Source: Chersky-806 sp036502405
Lineage (GTDB): Bacteria; Actinomycetota; Acidimicrobiia; IMCC26256; JAENVU01
DNA: 64,000 nucleotides
Direction of reading: 5' to 3'
Assembly: GCA_036502405.1 (NCBI GenBank)
Contig: DASXYP010000022.1
Span: 1 to 64,000, forward strand
In this document: positions 33,471 to 42,325 of the stretch, piece by piece
Layout of the letters: the number at the start of each line of letters is the position of its first letter
How positions within the stretch are numbered: position 1 is the stretch's first letter
The notes under the pieces: generated by a model
What the model was told of the DNA's origin: nothing
What the model saw: the letters and a program-made list of their open reading frames with translations, nothing else
Database searches by the model: none
Translations under genes and position numbers: made by a program

Positions 33471-35447
33471 GACCGGTCGCCCGTCCTCGTCGACCTCGCG
33501 ACCCTCGTCGTCGACCGTCTCGATCGTGCCGTCGGCCAGGACCACCTTGCGCGGCCCGCCGGCGCGGTAGCCCATGGCGTCGTCGACGAGGCGCTCGACC
33601 TCGAGCCCGTCCAGCGTCTCGTGCTCGAGCAGGGCGGTCGCGACCGCCTCGAGCCCGGGCCGGTACCGCGTGAGCATCTCGAGCGTGCGGTCTTCCTGCG
33701 AGCGCAGGATCCGCTCGACCTCCTCGTCGATGACGCGCGCGGTCTCGTCGGAGTAGTCGCGCGTGTGGACGAGATCCTCGCCGAGGAACACCGCGCCCTG
33801 CGAGCCCCAGGCCATCGGTCCGATGCGGTCCGACATGCCCCACTCCCGCACCATGCGCCGCGCGATCTCGGTGCCCCGCACGAGGTCGTTCTGCGCGCCG
33901 GTGGACTGCGAGGCGAACATCAGCTGCTCCGCGACCCGGCCGCCGAGCAGCACCGACAGCATGTCGTCGAGGAACTCCTTGTCGTGGGAGTACTTCTCCT
34001 CCTCGGGCAGCTGCTGGGTCATGCCGAGCGCCATGCCGGTCGGGAGGATCGTCACCTTGTGCACCGGGTCCGCGTGCTCGAGGACGTAGGCCGCGACCGC
34101 GTGACCACCTTCGTGGTACGCGGTGTGCTCCTTCTCCTCCTCGTTCATCACGACCGTCGGCCGCTTGAGGCCCATGAGCACGCGGTCGCGCGCGTCCTCG
34201 AAGTCCTCGCTGTGCACGGACGTCTCGCCGCGGCGCACCGCGAACAGCGCGGCCTCGTTGACGAGGTTCGCGAGGTCGGCGCCGGACATGCCCGGCGTCC
34301 CGCGCGCGACGACGTCGATCTTCACGTCGTCGGCGATCTTCTTGTCCCGGAAGTGGACCTTGAGGATGTCGACCCGCTCCTCCTGCGTGGGCAGCGGGAC
34401 CATGATCTGACGGTCGAACCGGCCCGGGCGGAGCAGCGCGGGGTCGAGGATGTCGGGACGGTTCGTCGCCGCGATCATCACGATGCCGACGCTCGTCTCG
34501 AAGCCGTCCATCTCCGCGAGCATCTGGTTGAGGGTCTGCTCGCGCTCGTCGTGCCCGCCGCCGAGGCCGGCACCGCGCTTGCGGCCGATGGAGTCGATCT
34601 CGTCGATGAAGATGATCGCGGGCGCCTGCTTGCGCGCCGTGGCGAACAGGTCGCGCACCCGTGCCGCACCGACGCCGACGAACATCTCCATGAAGTCCGA
34701 GCCGGTGATCGCGACGAACGGAACTCCCGCCTCACCCGCGACCGCACGGGCAAGCAGCGTCTTGCCGGTTCCGGGAGGACCGACGAGCAGCACGCCGCGC
34801 GGGATGCGCGCGCCGATCTCCTTGAACTTGCCCGGGTTCTTCAGGAAGTCGACGACCTCGGTGATCTCCTGCTTCACCGGGCCGTAGCCCGCGACGTCGG
34901 AGAACGTCGTCTTCGGCTTCTCGGCGTCGTACACCTTGGCCCGGCTGCGGCCGATGTTCATCACCGCGCCCATCTGGCCCTGCGCCCGGCGGTTCATCCA
35001 CACGAAGAAGCCGACGATCAGGAGCAGCGGGAGCACCCAGATCAGGATGCTCAACAACGGGTTCGAGCTCTCGCGGACGTACTTCACGTCCACGCCCTGG
35101 GCCTTCAGGCTCTTCAGCTCGGTCGGCTGGAGGTCGTCGTTCGGGCCCGACGAGCTGAAGGACTTCTTCCCGTCCTGCTCGGTCTTGAAGTCACCGGAGA
35201 TGTGCCCGTTCGACGGGTCGTACGAGACGCTCTTGATCTCGCCGTTGCTCACGGCCTTGCTGAACGCGCTGTACGTCAGGTCGGCGCGCGCCGGGTTGTC
35301 GGCCCGGACCGTCGTGAACAGGAAGATCGCGACGACGAGGCCGAGCATGACGAGCGGGAGCCAACGCGGCCACGGCCGCGAGCTCGGGGTGGGGGATCCC
35401 GCAGGCTTGCCGGGCCCGGGCGGGCGTTCGGGTGGGCGACTGCTCAC
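33459..35447 (-). CDS. ftsH: ATP-dependent zinc metalloprotease FtsH
   Basis: 662 residues. Two membrane helices (about 25-45, WLPLVMLGLVVAIFLFTTV, and about 140-160, LLSILIWVLPLLLIVGFFVW) flank the periplasmic domain. The AAA+ module has GPPGTGKT, IIFIDEIDSIGRKRG and the SRH region ATNRPDILDPALLRPGRFDRQ, and the protease site is HEGGH with a downstream Glu/Asp ligand region. It degrades membrane and some cytosolic proteins. The GTG at 35447 is the only plausible start (AGGAG 12 nt upstream); TACCAT at 35503-35498 is a possible -10. It is divergent from the CPBP protease gene. Confidence 0.95.
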   Translation of the reverse strand: MSSRPPERPPGPGKPAGSPTPSSRPWPRWLPLVMLGLVVAIFLFTTVRADNPARADLTYSAFSKAVSNGEIKSVSYDPSNGHISGDFKTEQDGKKSFSSSGPNDDLQPTELKSLKAQGVDVKYVRESSNPLLSILIWVLPLLLIVGFFVWMNRRAQGQMGAVMNIGRSRAKVYDAEKPKTTFSDVAGYGPVKQEITEVVDFLKNPGKFKEIGARIPRGVLLVGPPGTGKTLLARAVAGEAGVPFVAITGSDFMEMFVGVGAARVRDLFATARKQAPAIIFIDEIDSIGRKRGAGLGGGHDEREQTLNQMLAEMDGFETSVGIVMIAATNRPDILDPALLRPGRFDRQIMVPLPTQEERVDILKVHFRDKKIADDVKIDVVARGTPGMSGADLANLVNEAALFAVRRGETSVHSEDFEDARDRVLMGLKRPTVVMNEEEKEHTAYHEGGHAVAAYVLEHADPVHKVTILPTGMALGMTQQLPEEEKYSHDKEFLDDMLSVLLGGRVAEQLMFASQSTGAQNDLVRGTEIARRMVREWGMSDRIGPMAWGSQGAVFLGEDLVHTRDYSDETARVIDEEVERILRSQEDRTLEMLTRYRPGLEAVATALLEHETLDGLEVERLVDDAMGYRAGGPRKVVLADGTIETVDDEGREVDEDGRPVQPI

Positions 35448-35657
35448 AGGGGAGTCGAACTCCTCGTTCGTGACGGGCTCGACCCCGTCGGTGCACCATG
35501 GTAGGGCGGGATGCCCGCCGCGGCGGGCTCGGACTGCTGAACGCCACCGCCGGTCCGGGTGTTCCCAGTTCCCCATATCGGCCGGGGCCTGCCGGGGCTG
35601 AACGGGCGGTCTCGCGCGTTGAGTCCGCCGGTGCCGGGGCTCGGTAGCCTGCGCGCC

Positions 35658-36371
35658 GTGAGCGCGGCGCCGACCCCCACCCGCCGGACCGTCCGCTGGG
35701 GCCTCGGCGACGTGGTCTGGGTCTGGTTCGTGGGCCTGGTCGCCGGGTCCCTGGCCGGGACGATCACGCTCGCGATCCGGGGGCGGGCCTCGGGCCTCGA
35801 CCCCGACGGGATCGACCTCGCCGTCGGGCTGATCGCGCAGAACGGCGCGATCCTGCTCGCGCTGGTCGGTCTGAGCCGGTCGAAGGGTCGCAGCTCGCTG
35901 CACGACGACTTCGGACTGGCGCTGCGCGGCCGCGACTGGCCCTGGCTGGCGGCCGGCGTGCTGCTCCAGGTGCTGGCCATCGGCGCGGTCGAGCTGCTCC
36001 AGCAGATCGGGCCCGGTCTCCCCGAGCAGCAGGCCGCCGAGACGGTGTCGCACAGCCAGGGGCCCGAGATCGTCCTGGTGGTGCTCGGCGTCGCCCTGTT
36101 GGCCCCGCTGGTCGAGGAGCTGCTGTTCCGGGGCCTGCTGCTGCGGGCACTGCTGCGCAGGACCACCCCCGTCCGGGCGGTGACGATCTCGGCGGTGGTC
36201 TTCGCGGCGGCCCACCTGCTCGACCCGAGTACCGCCACGCTGATGGCGCCGCTGCTGCTCCTCGCGGTGATCTCGGGCATCCGGGCGGTACGCACCGGGA
36301 ACCTCTCGCAGTCGATCATGCTCCACGTCGGCTTCAACCTGCTCTCCGCGATCCTCCTGCTCTGGGCCTGA
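35658..36371 (+). CDS. CPBP family intramembrane glutamic endopeptidase
   Basis: 237 residues with about seven hydrophobic segments. The Abi/CPBP motifs are clear: VALLAPLVEELLFRGLLLRALLRR (the EExxxR motif) and AVVFAAAHLLDP (FxxxH), with a final MLHVGFNLLSAILLL carrying the third conserved His/Asn motif. Such proteases cleave within membranes (CAAX-type); bacterial substrates are mostly unknown. GTG start with TAGCCT at 35645-35650, 7 nt upstream. It is divergent from ftsH with a 210-nt gap that must hold both promoters. Confidence 0.88.
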   Translation: MSAAPTPTRRTVRWGLGDVVWVWFVGLVAGSLAGTITLAIRGRASGLDPDGIDLAVGLIAQNGAILLALVGLSRSKGRSSLHDDFGLALRGRDWPWLAAGVLLQVLAIGAVELLQQIGPGLPEQQAAETVSHSQGPEIVLVVLGVALLAPLVEELLFRGLLLRALLRRTTPVRAVTISAVVFAAAHLLDPSTATLMAPLLLLAVISGIRAVRTGNLSQSIMLHVGFNLLSAILLLWA

Positions 36372-36434
36372 CCGCGGCGGTCCGGAGGCCCGAGTCCGGG
36401 GTTTCGCAGGGCCCTGACCAGGGGAAACATCGAG

Positions 36435-36473
36435 TCATCCTCTCGTTCATCCCTCGTCATCCCTTGATCATCC
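36435..36473 (+). promoter_or_regulatory. phased TCATCC repeats upstream of the zinc-ribbon gene
   Basis: Four copies of TCATCC at 36435, 36447, 36457 and 36468 (spacing 12, 10 and 11 nt, close to one helical turn), in an unusually A+T- and pyrimidine-rich stretch for this genome. They lie 75-113 nt before the ATG at 36548. They could be a multi-site operator or enhancer; no regulator can be named. Confidence 0.4.
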
Positions 36474-36547
36474 TCCAGAAAATTCCGGCCTGGGGACGAC
36501 ATCAGACACGAGAGCAAGATCACGCAGACGCCACAGGAGCGGAACCC

Positions 36548-36718
36548 ATGCAGTGCAGCCGGTGTGCCACCAACGGGATCGTCGAGATCAAGATGAAGAT
36601 CGCGGGCGAGGACGTGATGTTCCGGCAGTGCGGTCGCTGCGAGGAGAAGAGCTGGCTGACCGTCGACGGTCCGCTGTCGCTCACCCGGGTCCTCGAGATG
36701 GCCAAGGTGGCGCGGTAG
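36548..36718 (+). CDS. small zinc-ribbon protein
   Basis: 56 residues: MQCSRCATNGIVEIKMKIAG, then FRQCGRCEEKSW and a C-terminal helix (SLTRVLEMAKVAR). Two CxxC pairs form a compact zinc ribbon. The ATG is preceded by CAGGAG with 9-nt spacing, a strong Shine-Dalgarno; a longer in-frame start at 36464 would add a lead without family character. Widespread in Acidimicrobiia-like genomes as a hypothetical protein; a nucleic acid or protein adaptor role is possible but not demonstrated. Confidence 0.75.
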   Translation: MQCSRCATNGIVEIKMKIAGEDVMFRQCGRCEEKSWLTVDGPLSLTRVLEMAKVAR

Positions 36719-36895
36719 GCGCACCACCAGGCGCTGGCGCGCTCGAGGAGCAGGAGCGCAGACCGGAGCGGGCGCGGAAGCGGGCACGGCTGAGCGGAGT
36801 GCGGGAGCGGGCACGAAGTGCGGACGCCGCAGCGACCCGAGATGCAGTGCGCCGCCGGAGCGACCCGGAGCCGCGAAGGTCGGAGTGACCAGAAA
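36719..36895. repeat. non-coding stretch of degenerate GGAGCGGGCAC/GGAGCGACC repeats
   Basis: The gap before the GT-C-like gene is filled by degenerate units related to the paired repeat at 58461-58561. The best match is 36804-36839 (GGAGCGGGCACGAAGTGCGG followed by CAGCGACCCG). Each unit can form a short GCAC/GTGC hairpin. No gene is seen. Confidence 0.5.
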
Positions 36896-36939
36896 GGGCG
36901 CGACCCGGCGCCGCGATGTGGGGCTGCCATGCTGAGGGC

Positions 36940-39486
36940 ATGACGGTGAGCGAGCTCCCACCGGAGGCGCTCGCGCCCGAGACCGGGCCGCCGCCGGAGG
37001 TGCCGGCCCTCGCCGACGTGGCGCTCCCACCGGGGGACCGGGACCTCGTCGTCGTCTGGCGGGTGCTCGGTGTGCTCGTCGTCGCGGCGTGCTGCATCGT
37101 CGTGCTGTGGCAGCTCGATCCCCGGCTGCTGCTGCGGGACACGACCGCCAACGGCGGCGACATGGGGGCCCACGTGTGGTTCCCGGCGTACCTGCGGGAC
37201 CACCTCCTCCCGCACTGGCGGGTCGCGGGGTGGTCGCCGGACTGGTTCGCGGGGTTCCCGGCAGGCCAGTTCTACTTCCCGCTCCCGGCCGTCATCACCG
37301 TCGTGCTCGGTGTGGTCATGCCCTACAACGTCGCGTTCAAGGTCGTCACGGCGCTGGGCCTGGTCCTCATGCCGGCCGCCGCCTACGGGCTCGGTCGCGG
37401 GCTGAACGTGCGGCGTCCCGGCCCGGAGCTGTTCGCGCTCTCGACCACGCTCTTTCTGTTCTTCAAGGGTGTCGCTGCGGCGCCCGGCACCCACGACGCC
37501 ACGATCCAGTTCAACCAGCGGATCATGGGCGGGCCGATCGTGAGCGCGCTGGCGGGGGAGTACTCGTTCTCGCTGGCGCTGACGTTCGGGATCGGGTTCC
37601 TCGGCGCGCTCGCGTACTCGTTGCGCACGCGCCGCCGGCTGTGGCTTCCCGCGGTCCTGCTCGCGTGCGCGGTGCTGTCCCACATCGTCGTCGGGATCTT
37701 CGTCGTCGTCGGCGCGCTGATCGTGTGGCTCTTCCACCGGCCGATCCGGTCGCTGCGCGTGGCCGGTGCCGTGGGCGCCGTCGGCGCGCTGCTCACGGCG
37801 TTCTGGAGCGTCCCGCTGCTGGCGACCTTCGCCTACACGGCGAACATGCGCTACGAGAAGCTCACCTGGTACGTCGACTACCTCTTCCCGGGTGAGCTGT
37901 GGTGGGTCTACGCGCTGGCGGCGATCGGCGTGGTCATCGCGCTCGCCCGGCGGGACCGACCCGTGCTCACGGTCGTCGCGCTGACCGCGGTGTTCGCCGT
38001 CATCTTCCGGGTGTGGCCCGAGCTGCACGCGTGGAACCTGCGGTTCCTCCCGTTCTGGTACCTCGGGCTCTTCCTCCTCGCCGCCTCGGGCGTGGCCGAG
38101 CTGGCCCGCGGCGCCGCGCAGCAGATCGCGCTCGTCTGGCTCGGCTCGCCGCCGGACCTCGGCGACGACTGGGCCCTCGACCCGGTCGTCGACGGTCGAC
38201 GGTTCCGGCTGGTGAAGAGCGTCGTCGCGGTCACCCTGGTCGTCCTGCTTTCCGCGGGCGGGCTCGTCTACGCCCACTCGGAGCGCGGGTTCCTCGACTT
38301 CTGGGCCGAATGGAACTACTCCGGCTACCAGGACACGTCGCCGACCAGCACGAAGCCGAAGCCGTACGGCGAGTACCGCGACCTCATGGACCAGATGGGC
38401 CGCCTGCCGCCGGGCCGCGCGATGTGGGAGGGCGGGCAGGCGATCGACACGTACGGGACGTCGCTCGCGCTGATGCTGCTGCCGTACTGGACCCACGGCC
38501 GGATCGCGTCCATGGAGGGCCTCTACTACGAGTCGTCGGCCACCACGCCGTTCCACTTCATGGCGGTCGCTCCGCTGTCCGGACCGGGCAACGCGTCGAA
38601 CCCGGTGCGCGGGCTCGACTACCGGACGATCGACGACTTCGACCTCGGTGTCCGCTACATGCGGCTGCTCGGTGTCCGCTACTACATGGCGTACTCGAGC
38701 GAGGCGAAGACCAAGGCGAACGCCAACCAGGACCTCGCGCTCATCGCCCAGGTGCGCGACCGGGACAAGGCGCCGCCGCTCGGCTGGAACATCTACCGGG
38801 TCAAGGGCGCCGCAACCGTCGCGCCGCTGCCGTACGAGCCGGTGGTCGCCACGGCCCATGCCGGCACCCAGTCCGAGTGCTTCGGGCGTCCCGTGGCCAA
38901 GGGCCAGGAGGATCCGGAGCTCGGGGCGTGGGAGTGCATCGCCGCGGGCTGGTGGAACGACCCCGCGGCGCTGGATCGTCCGATCGCGGCCGGTGGCCCC
39001 TCGAGCTGGGCCCGGGTGTCGGACGCGAACGCGAGCTCGGCCCCCCGCCGCCGGCTGCCGCCGGTGCGGGTCACGCGGGTGCGGAGCACGGACGATGCGG
39101 TGTCGTTCCACGTCTCGCGCACGGGCGTCCCGGTGATGGTGCGCACGTCGTACTTCCCGAACTGGGAGGTGAGCGGCGCGAAGGGTCCGTGGCGCGCCAC
39201 CCCGAACTTCATGGTCGTGGTGCCGACGTCGCACACGGTGACGTTGCGCTACACCCGATCGGGGGCCGAGAAGGCGGGCATCGCCCTGTCGCTGGTGGGG
39301 TTGGTGGGGTTGGTGGGGCTGGTCTTCTGGCGGCCCGGCGACCCCGACGCGCGCCGCGCCGACCCGGGCCCCGACGAGACGCCGGGGGCAGGCCCGACGG
39401 GAGCGGGCGAAGCCGCCGAGGAGCCCGGTGAAGGCGAGCTCCGCGACAACGCCTCGGAGGAAGTGCAGGTCCCGGCGCTACCATGA
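36940..39486 (+). CDS. large polytopic membrane protein, 6-pyruvoyl-tetrahydropterin-synthase-related (GT-C-like) family
   Basis: 848 residues. The first helix is at about 36-55, and the conserved first extracellular loop has NGGDMGAHVWFPAYLRDHLLPHWRVAGWSPDWFAGFPAGQFYFPLP, where Asp and His after GGDMGAH resemble the catalytic loop of GT-C enzymes. About ten more helices follow, then a soluble extracellular domain (about 445-770) and a last helix with LVG repeats. The family is annotated as 6-PTPS-related but is probably an undecaprenyl-phosphate-sugar-dependent transferase. ATG 36940. Acidic Gly/Pro-rich C-terminal tail. Confidence 0.75.
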   Translation: MTVSELPPEALAPETGPPPEVPALADVALPPGDRDLVVVWRVLGVLVVAACCIVVLWQLDPRLLLRDTTANGGDMGAHVWFPAYLRDHLLPHWRVAGWSPDWFAGFPAGQFYFPLPAVITVVLGVVMPYNVAFKVVTALGLVLMPAAAYGLGRGLNVRRPGPELFALSTTLFLFFKGVAAAPGTHDATIQFNQRIMGGPIVSALAGEYSFSLALTFGIGFLGALAYSLRTRRRLWLPAVLLACAVLSHIVVGIFVVVGALIVWLFHRPIRSLRVAGAVGAVGALLTAFWSVPLLATFAYTANMRYEKLTWYVDYLFPGELWWVYALAAIGVVIALARRDRPVLTVVALTAVFAVIFRVWPELHAWNLRFLPFWYLGLFLLAASGVAELARGAAQQIALVWLGSPPDLGDDWALDPVVDGRRFRLVKSVVAVTLVVLLSAGGLVYAHSERGFLDFWAEWNYSGYQDTSPTSTKPKPYGEYRDLMDQMGRLPPGRAMWEGGQAIDTYGTSLALMLLPYWTHGRIASMEGLYYESSATTPFHFMAVAPLSGPGNASNPVRGLDYRTIDDFDLGVRYMRLLGVRYYMAYSSEAKTKANANQDLALIAQVRDRDKAPPLGWNIYRVKGAATVAPLPYEPVVATAHAGTQSECFGRPVAKGQEDPELGAWECIAAGWWNDPAALDRPIAAGGPSSWARVSDANASSAPRRRLPPVRVTRVRSTDDAVSFHVSRTGVPVMVRTSYFPNWEVSGAKGPWRATPNFMVVVPTSHTVTLRYTRSGAEKAGIALSLVGLVGLVGLVFWRPGDPDARRADPGPDETPGAGPTGAGEAAEEPGEGELRDNASEEVQVPALP
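39292..39323 (+). repeat. 9-nt tandem repeat encoding LVG units
   Basis: CTGGTGGGG, TTGGTGGGG, TTGGTGGGG and a partial fourth unit (39292-39323) encode Leu-Val-Gly repeats in the last transmembrane helix of the GT-C-like protein. Slippage here would change helix length in whole residues without shifting frame. Confidence 0.8.
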
Positions 39487-39532
39487 TCGTCCCGCCTTCC
39501 CCGGCGGTGAGGATCTTGAGGGCCCCCACACC

Positions 39533-40882
39533 GTGGCCGACGCGCTCGATTCCATCTTCAAGGCGTACGACGTGCGCGGGATCTACCCCGACGAGATCGA
39601 TGAATCCGTCGCGAAGAAGATCGGCAACGCCTTCGCCCGGTTCACCGCCGCGTCGACCGTCATCGTGGGCCACGACATGCGCCCGTCGTCGGTGCCGCTG
39701 AGCGCCGCGTTCGTCGAGGGGGCGACCCTCGCGGGTGCGGACGTCGTGGACGTGGGTCTCGCCTCGACCGACCTCGTGTACTTCGCCTCGGGGCTGCTCG
39801 ACGCGCCCGCCGCGATGTTCACCGCGAGCCACAACCCCGCGCAGTACAACGGCATCAAGATGTGTCGGGCGTCGGCGGCACCGATCGGCGAGGCGACCGG
39901 GCTCGTCCAGATCAAGGAGGCGGTCGCCGCCGGGCTGGTCGAGCGGGCCGAGGAGGCCGGCCAGGTGGAGACCCGGGATCTGCTGGGTGAGTTCGCCCGC
40001 CACGTCACCTCGTTCGTGGACGTCTCGGTGCTGCGGCCCCTGAAGGTCGTCGCGGACACCGCCAACGGGATGGGGGGCCTGATCGCCCCGGCGGTCTTCG
40101 ACGGTCTCCCGTTCGAGGTCGAGCTGCTGTTCCCCGAGCTCGACGGCACCTTCCCCAACCACCCGGCCGATCCGATCCAGCCCGAGAACCTCGTCTCCCT
40201 CCAGAAGGCGGTGCTCGAGGCCGGCGCGGACGTCGGGCTCGCGTTCGACGGCGACGCCGACCGCGTCTTCCTCGTCGACGACCGGGCCCAGCCGATCTCC
40301 GGTTCGATCACCACCGCCATCGTCGCCAAGGCGATCCTCGCCAAGACCGGACCCGGCGAGTCGGTCGTCTACAACCTGATCTGCTCGAAGGTCGTGCCCG
40401 AGATCATCGAGGAGATGGGGGGCACCCCGGTGCGGAGCCGGGTCGGGCACTCGTTCATCAAGCAGGTGATGGCCGAGACCGGCGCAGTCTTCGGCGGCGA
40501 GCACTCGGGGCACTACTACTTCCGCGACAATTGGCGCGCCGACTCCGGGATCATCGCGGCCGTGATGGTCCTCGAGCAGCTCAGCATCGCGAGCGAGCCG
40601 CTCTCGGAGCTCCGCAAGCCGTTCGAGCGCTACGCGCAATCCGGTGAGATCAACACGAAGGTCACGGACCCGCCGGCGGTCATCGAGCACGTCGCCGAGG
40701 CCTACCGCGACTTCGAGCAGGATCGGCTCGACGGGCTCACGGTCGACCTCGGCGACTGGTGGTTCAACCTGCGCCCCAGCAACACCGAGCCGTTGCTGCG
40801 CCTCAACGTGGAGGCAGCCGATCGGCTCGCGTGCGATGCTCACACCGAGACGGTCCTGAAGCTGATCAGATCCGAGGCGTGA
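39533..40882 (+). CDS. manB: phosphomannomutase/phosphoglucomutase
   Basis: 449 residues of the alpha-D-phosphohexomutase family: IFKAYDVRGIYPDEIDES at the N-terminus, the phosphoserine loop FTASHNPAQYNGIKM, the metal loop AFDGDADRVFLVDD, sugar-binding GGEHSGHYYFRDNW and phosphate-binding RPSNTEPLLRLNVE. It interconverts mannose-6-phosphate and mannose-1-phosphate (substrate for the nucleotidylyltransferase at 23170). GTG 39533 is the only start near the conserved N-terminus. It heads a run manB, Trm112-like, SIS isomerase and cupin, matching Rv3257c-Rv3255c in mycobacteria. Confidence 0.93.
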   Translation: MADALDSIFKAYDVRGIYPDEIDESVAKKIGNAFARFTAASTVIVGHDMRPSSVPLSAAFVEGATLAGADVVDVGLASTDLVYFASGLLDAPAAMFTASHNPAQYNGIKMCRASAAPIGEATGLVQIKEAVAAGLVERAEEAGQVETRDLLGEFARHVTSFVDVSVLRPLKVVADTANGMGGLIAPAVFDGLPFEVELLFPELDGTFPNHPADPIQPENLVSLQKAVLEAGADVGLAFDGDADRVFLVDDRAQPISGSITTAIVAKAILAKTGPGESVVYNLICSKVVPEIIEEMGGTPVRSRVGHSFIKQVMAETGAVFGGEHSGHYYFRDNWRADSGIIAAVMVLEQLSIASEPLSELRKPFERYAQSGEINTKVTDPPAVIEHVAEAYRDFEQDRLDGLTVDLGDWWFNLRPSNTEPLLRLNVEAADRLACDAHTETVLKLIRSEA

Positions 40883-40907
40883 CCTCGAACCCGGAGGAGA
40901 CATCGAC

Positions 40908-41144
40908 GTGGCACTCGACCCCCAGCTGCTGGAGATCCTCGCCTGCCCGGAGGACAAGGGGCCGCTGCTCTACTTCGCCGACGAGGGCTCGCTGTACAAC
41001 CCGCGGCTGAAGCGCCGGTACGCCGTGCGCGACGACATCCCGATCATGCTCATCGACGAGGCGGAGACCGTCGCCGACGCGGAGCACGAGCGCCTGCTCG
41101 CCAAGGCCGACGCGGACGGCGTCAAGCCCACCTTCGCGGGCTAG
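40908..41144 (+). CDS. Trm112-like (UPF0434) small protein
   Basis: 78 residues beginning MALDPQLLEILACPEDKGPLLYF and continuing LYNPRLKRRYAVRDDIPIMLIDEAE, the signature of Trm112/UPF0434 proteins (activators of methyltransferases in other domains). Only one of the usual zinc cysteines (Cys13) is present, so metal binding is doubtful. GTG start with GGAGGAGA 8 nt upstream. It lies 25 nt after manB, as in other actinobacteria, suggesting a function linked to mannose metabolism or simple operon conservation. Confidence 0.85.
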   Translation: MALDPQLLEILACPEDKGPLLYFADEGSLYNPRLKRRYAVRDDIPIMLIDEAETVADAEHERLLAKADADGVKPTFAG

Positions 41145-41236
41145 CTCCCGTGCAGGGCCAGGTGTTGGTGGAGCGGGCGCGGAGCGGAGCGGTGACCGCG
41201 CGCGCTCGAGGCTGCACGACGAGCGCAGCGTGGCCG

Positions 41237-41266
41237 GAGCGGCCCGGCCCGCAGGGCCAAGAGCGG
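41237..41266 (+). repeat. 30-nt hairpin repeat at a gene start, copy 2
   Basis: 29/30 identical to 18367-18396, with the same GGCCC-GCA-GGGCC core, ending 5 nt before the ATG of the SIS isomerase. The preceding gap (41145-41236) also contains GGAGCGGGCGCGGAGCGGAG, related to the repeats at 36719 and 58461. Confidence 0.6.
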
Positions 41267-41271
41267 GAGAG

Positions 41272-42300
41272 ATGACGGACTCACTCGGGTTCCTCGACGT
41301 CGTGGCCGGGTTGCCCGAGCAGCTCGCCGCGGCGCACGAAGCGGCCGGCGAGGCCGTGATGCCCGACGCGCTCGCCGGCGTCGACGCGCTGCGCAGCATC
41401 GTGGTGATGGGGATGGGTGGCTCCGGCATCGCGGGCGACGTCCTCAACGTGGTGGCGAACGGCGTGCTCCCGGTCCCGGTGACGGTGCTCAAGCAGATCC
41501 GGACGCCGCGGTTCGTCGGCCCGGGGACGCTCGCGTTCGCGGTCTCGTACTCGGGCGACACCGAGGAGACCCTCTCCATGGCCCGCGGCGCGGTGGAGGC
41601 CGGTGCGACCCTGATCACAGTTTCGAGCGGTGGCGAGCTCGAGGAGCTCCCCGCCGCACTGCACTTCGGATGTCCTCCGGGGTTGATGCCGCGCGCCGCA
41701 CTCGGTGCTCTGGTCGCGCCGCTGCTCGTGACCCTCTTCCGCATGGGCCTCATGCCGGAGGCGCACGCGCTGCTCGTGCGCGCGCAGGAGCAGCTCGCGG
41801 TCCGGCGCGACCGCTGCCGTCCGGGAGTCGAGGGGGCGGTGAACCCGGCCCGCGAGATCGCGCGCCGGATCGACCGGACGATCCCCCTGATCCACGCGGG
41901 CGGCGCGCTCGGAGCGGTCGCGGCGATGCGATGGAAGTGCGACGTCAACGAGAACGCGAAGGCGCCCGCGTTCTGGGCCGCGCACCCCGAGCTGGACCAC
42001 AACGAGATCTCCGGCTTCGGCCAGCACGGTGACGTGACCCGGCAGGTGCTCACGCTGGTCGAGCTGCGCCACGGGTTCGAGCACGAGCGGCTCGCGCCGC
42101 GCTTCGACTACGCGCGCGGCCTGATCGAGGAGTGCGTCGCGTCGGTGATCGAGGTGCAGGCCGAGGGTGAGGGTCGGCTCGCGCAGCTGCTGGACCTGAT
42201 GTACCTGGGGGACTGGGTGAGCTGCTACCTCGCGTTCGCCAACGACGTCGACCCCGGGCCGATCGACGCGATCACGTCGTTGAAGGCGGCACTGCGATGA
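41272..42300 (+). CDS. bifunctional phosphoglucose/phosphomannose isomerase family (SIS domain) protein
   Basis: 342 residues. SIS motifs: SIVVMGMGGSGIAGDVLNVV near residue 45 and AFAVSYSGDTEETLSMARGAVEAGATLITVSSGGELEEL; the C-terminal PGI_C part has RWKCDVNENAKAPAFWAAHPELDHNEISGFG, in which Glu and His are catalytic in family isomerases, and YLGDWVSCYLAFANDVDPGPIDAI. It corresponds to the SIS gene between manB and manA in mycobacteria. It should interconvert fructose-6-phosphate with glucose- or mannose-6-phosphate. GGGAGAG lies just upstream of the ATG. Confidence 0.9.
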   Translation: MTDSLGFLDVVAGLPEQLAAAHEAAGEAVMPDALAGVDALRSIVVMGMGGSGIAGDVLNVVANGVLPVPVTVLKQIRTPRFVGPGTLAFAVSYSGDTEETLSMARGAVEAGATLITVSSGGELEELPAALHFGCPPGLMPRAALGALVAPLLVTLFRMGLMPEAHALLVRAQEQLAVRRDRCRPGVEGAVNPAREIARRIDRTIPLIHAGGALGAVAAMRWKCDVNENAKAPAFWAAHPELDHNEISGFGQHGDVTRQVLTLVELRHGFEHERLAPRFDYARGLIEECVASVIEVQAEGEGRLAQLLDLMYLGDWVSCYLAFANDVDPGPIDAITSLKAALR

Positions 42301-42325
42301 GCGAAGTGGACGGAGGGCGGATCAG

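Noticed and set aside
35447..35530. tRNA-like T-arm (GGAGTTCGACTCC) just upstream of and across the ftsH start
   Set aside because: No acceptor, D or anticodon arms can be folded around it, and the segment serves as the Shine-Dalgarno region of ftsH.
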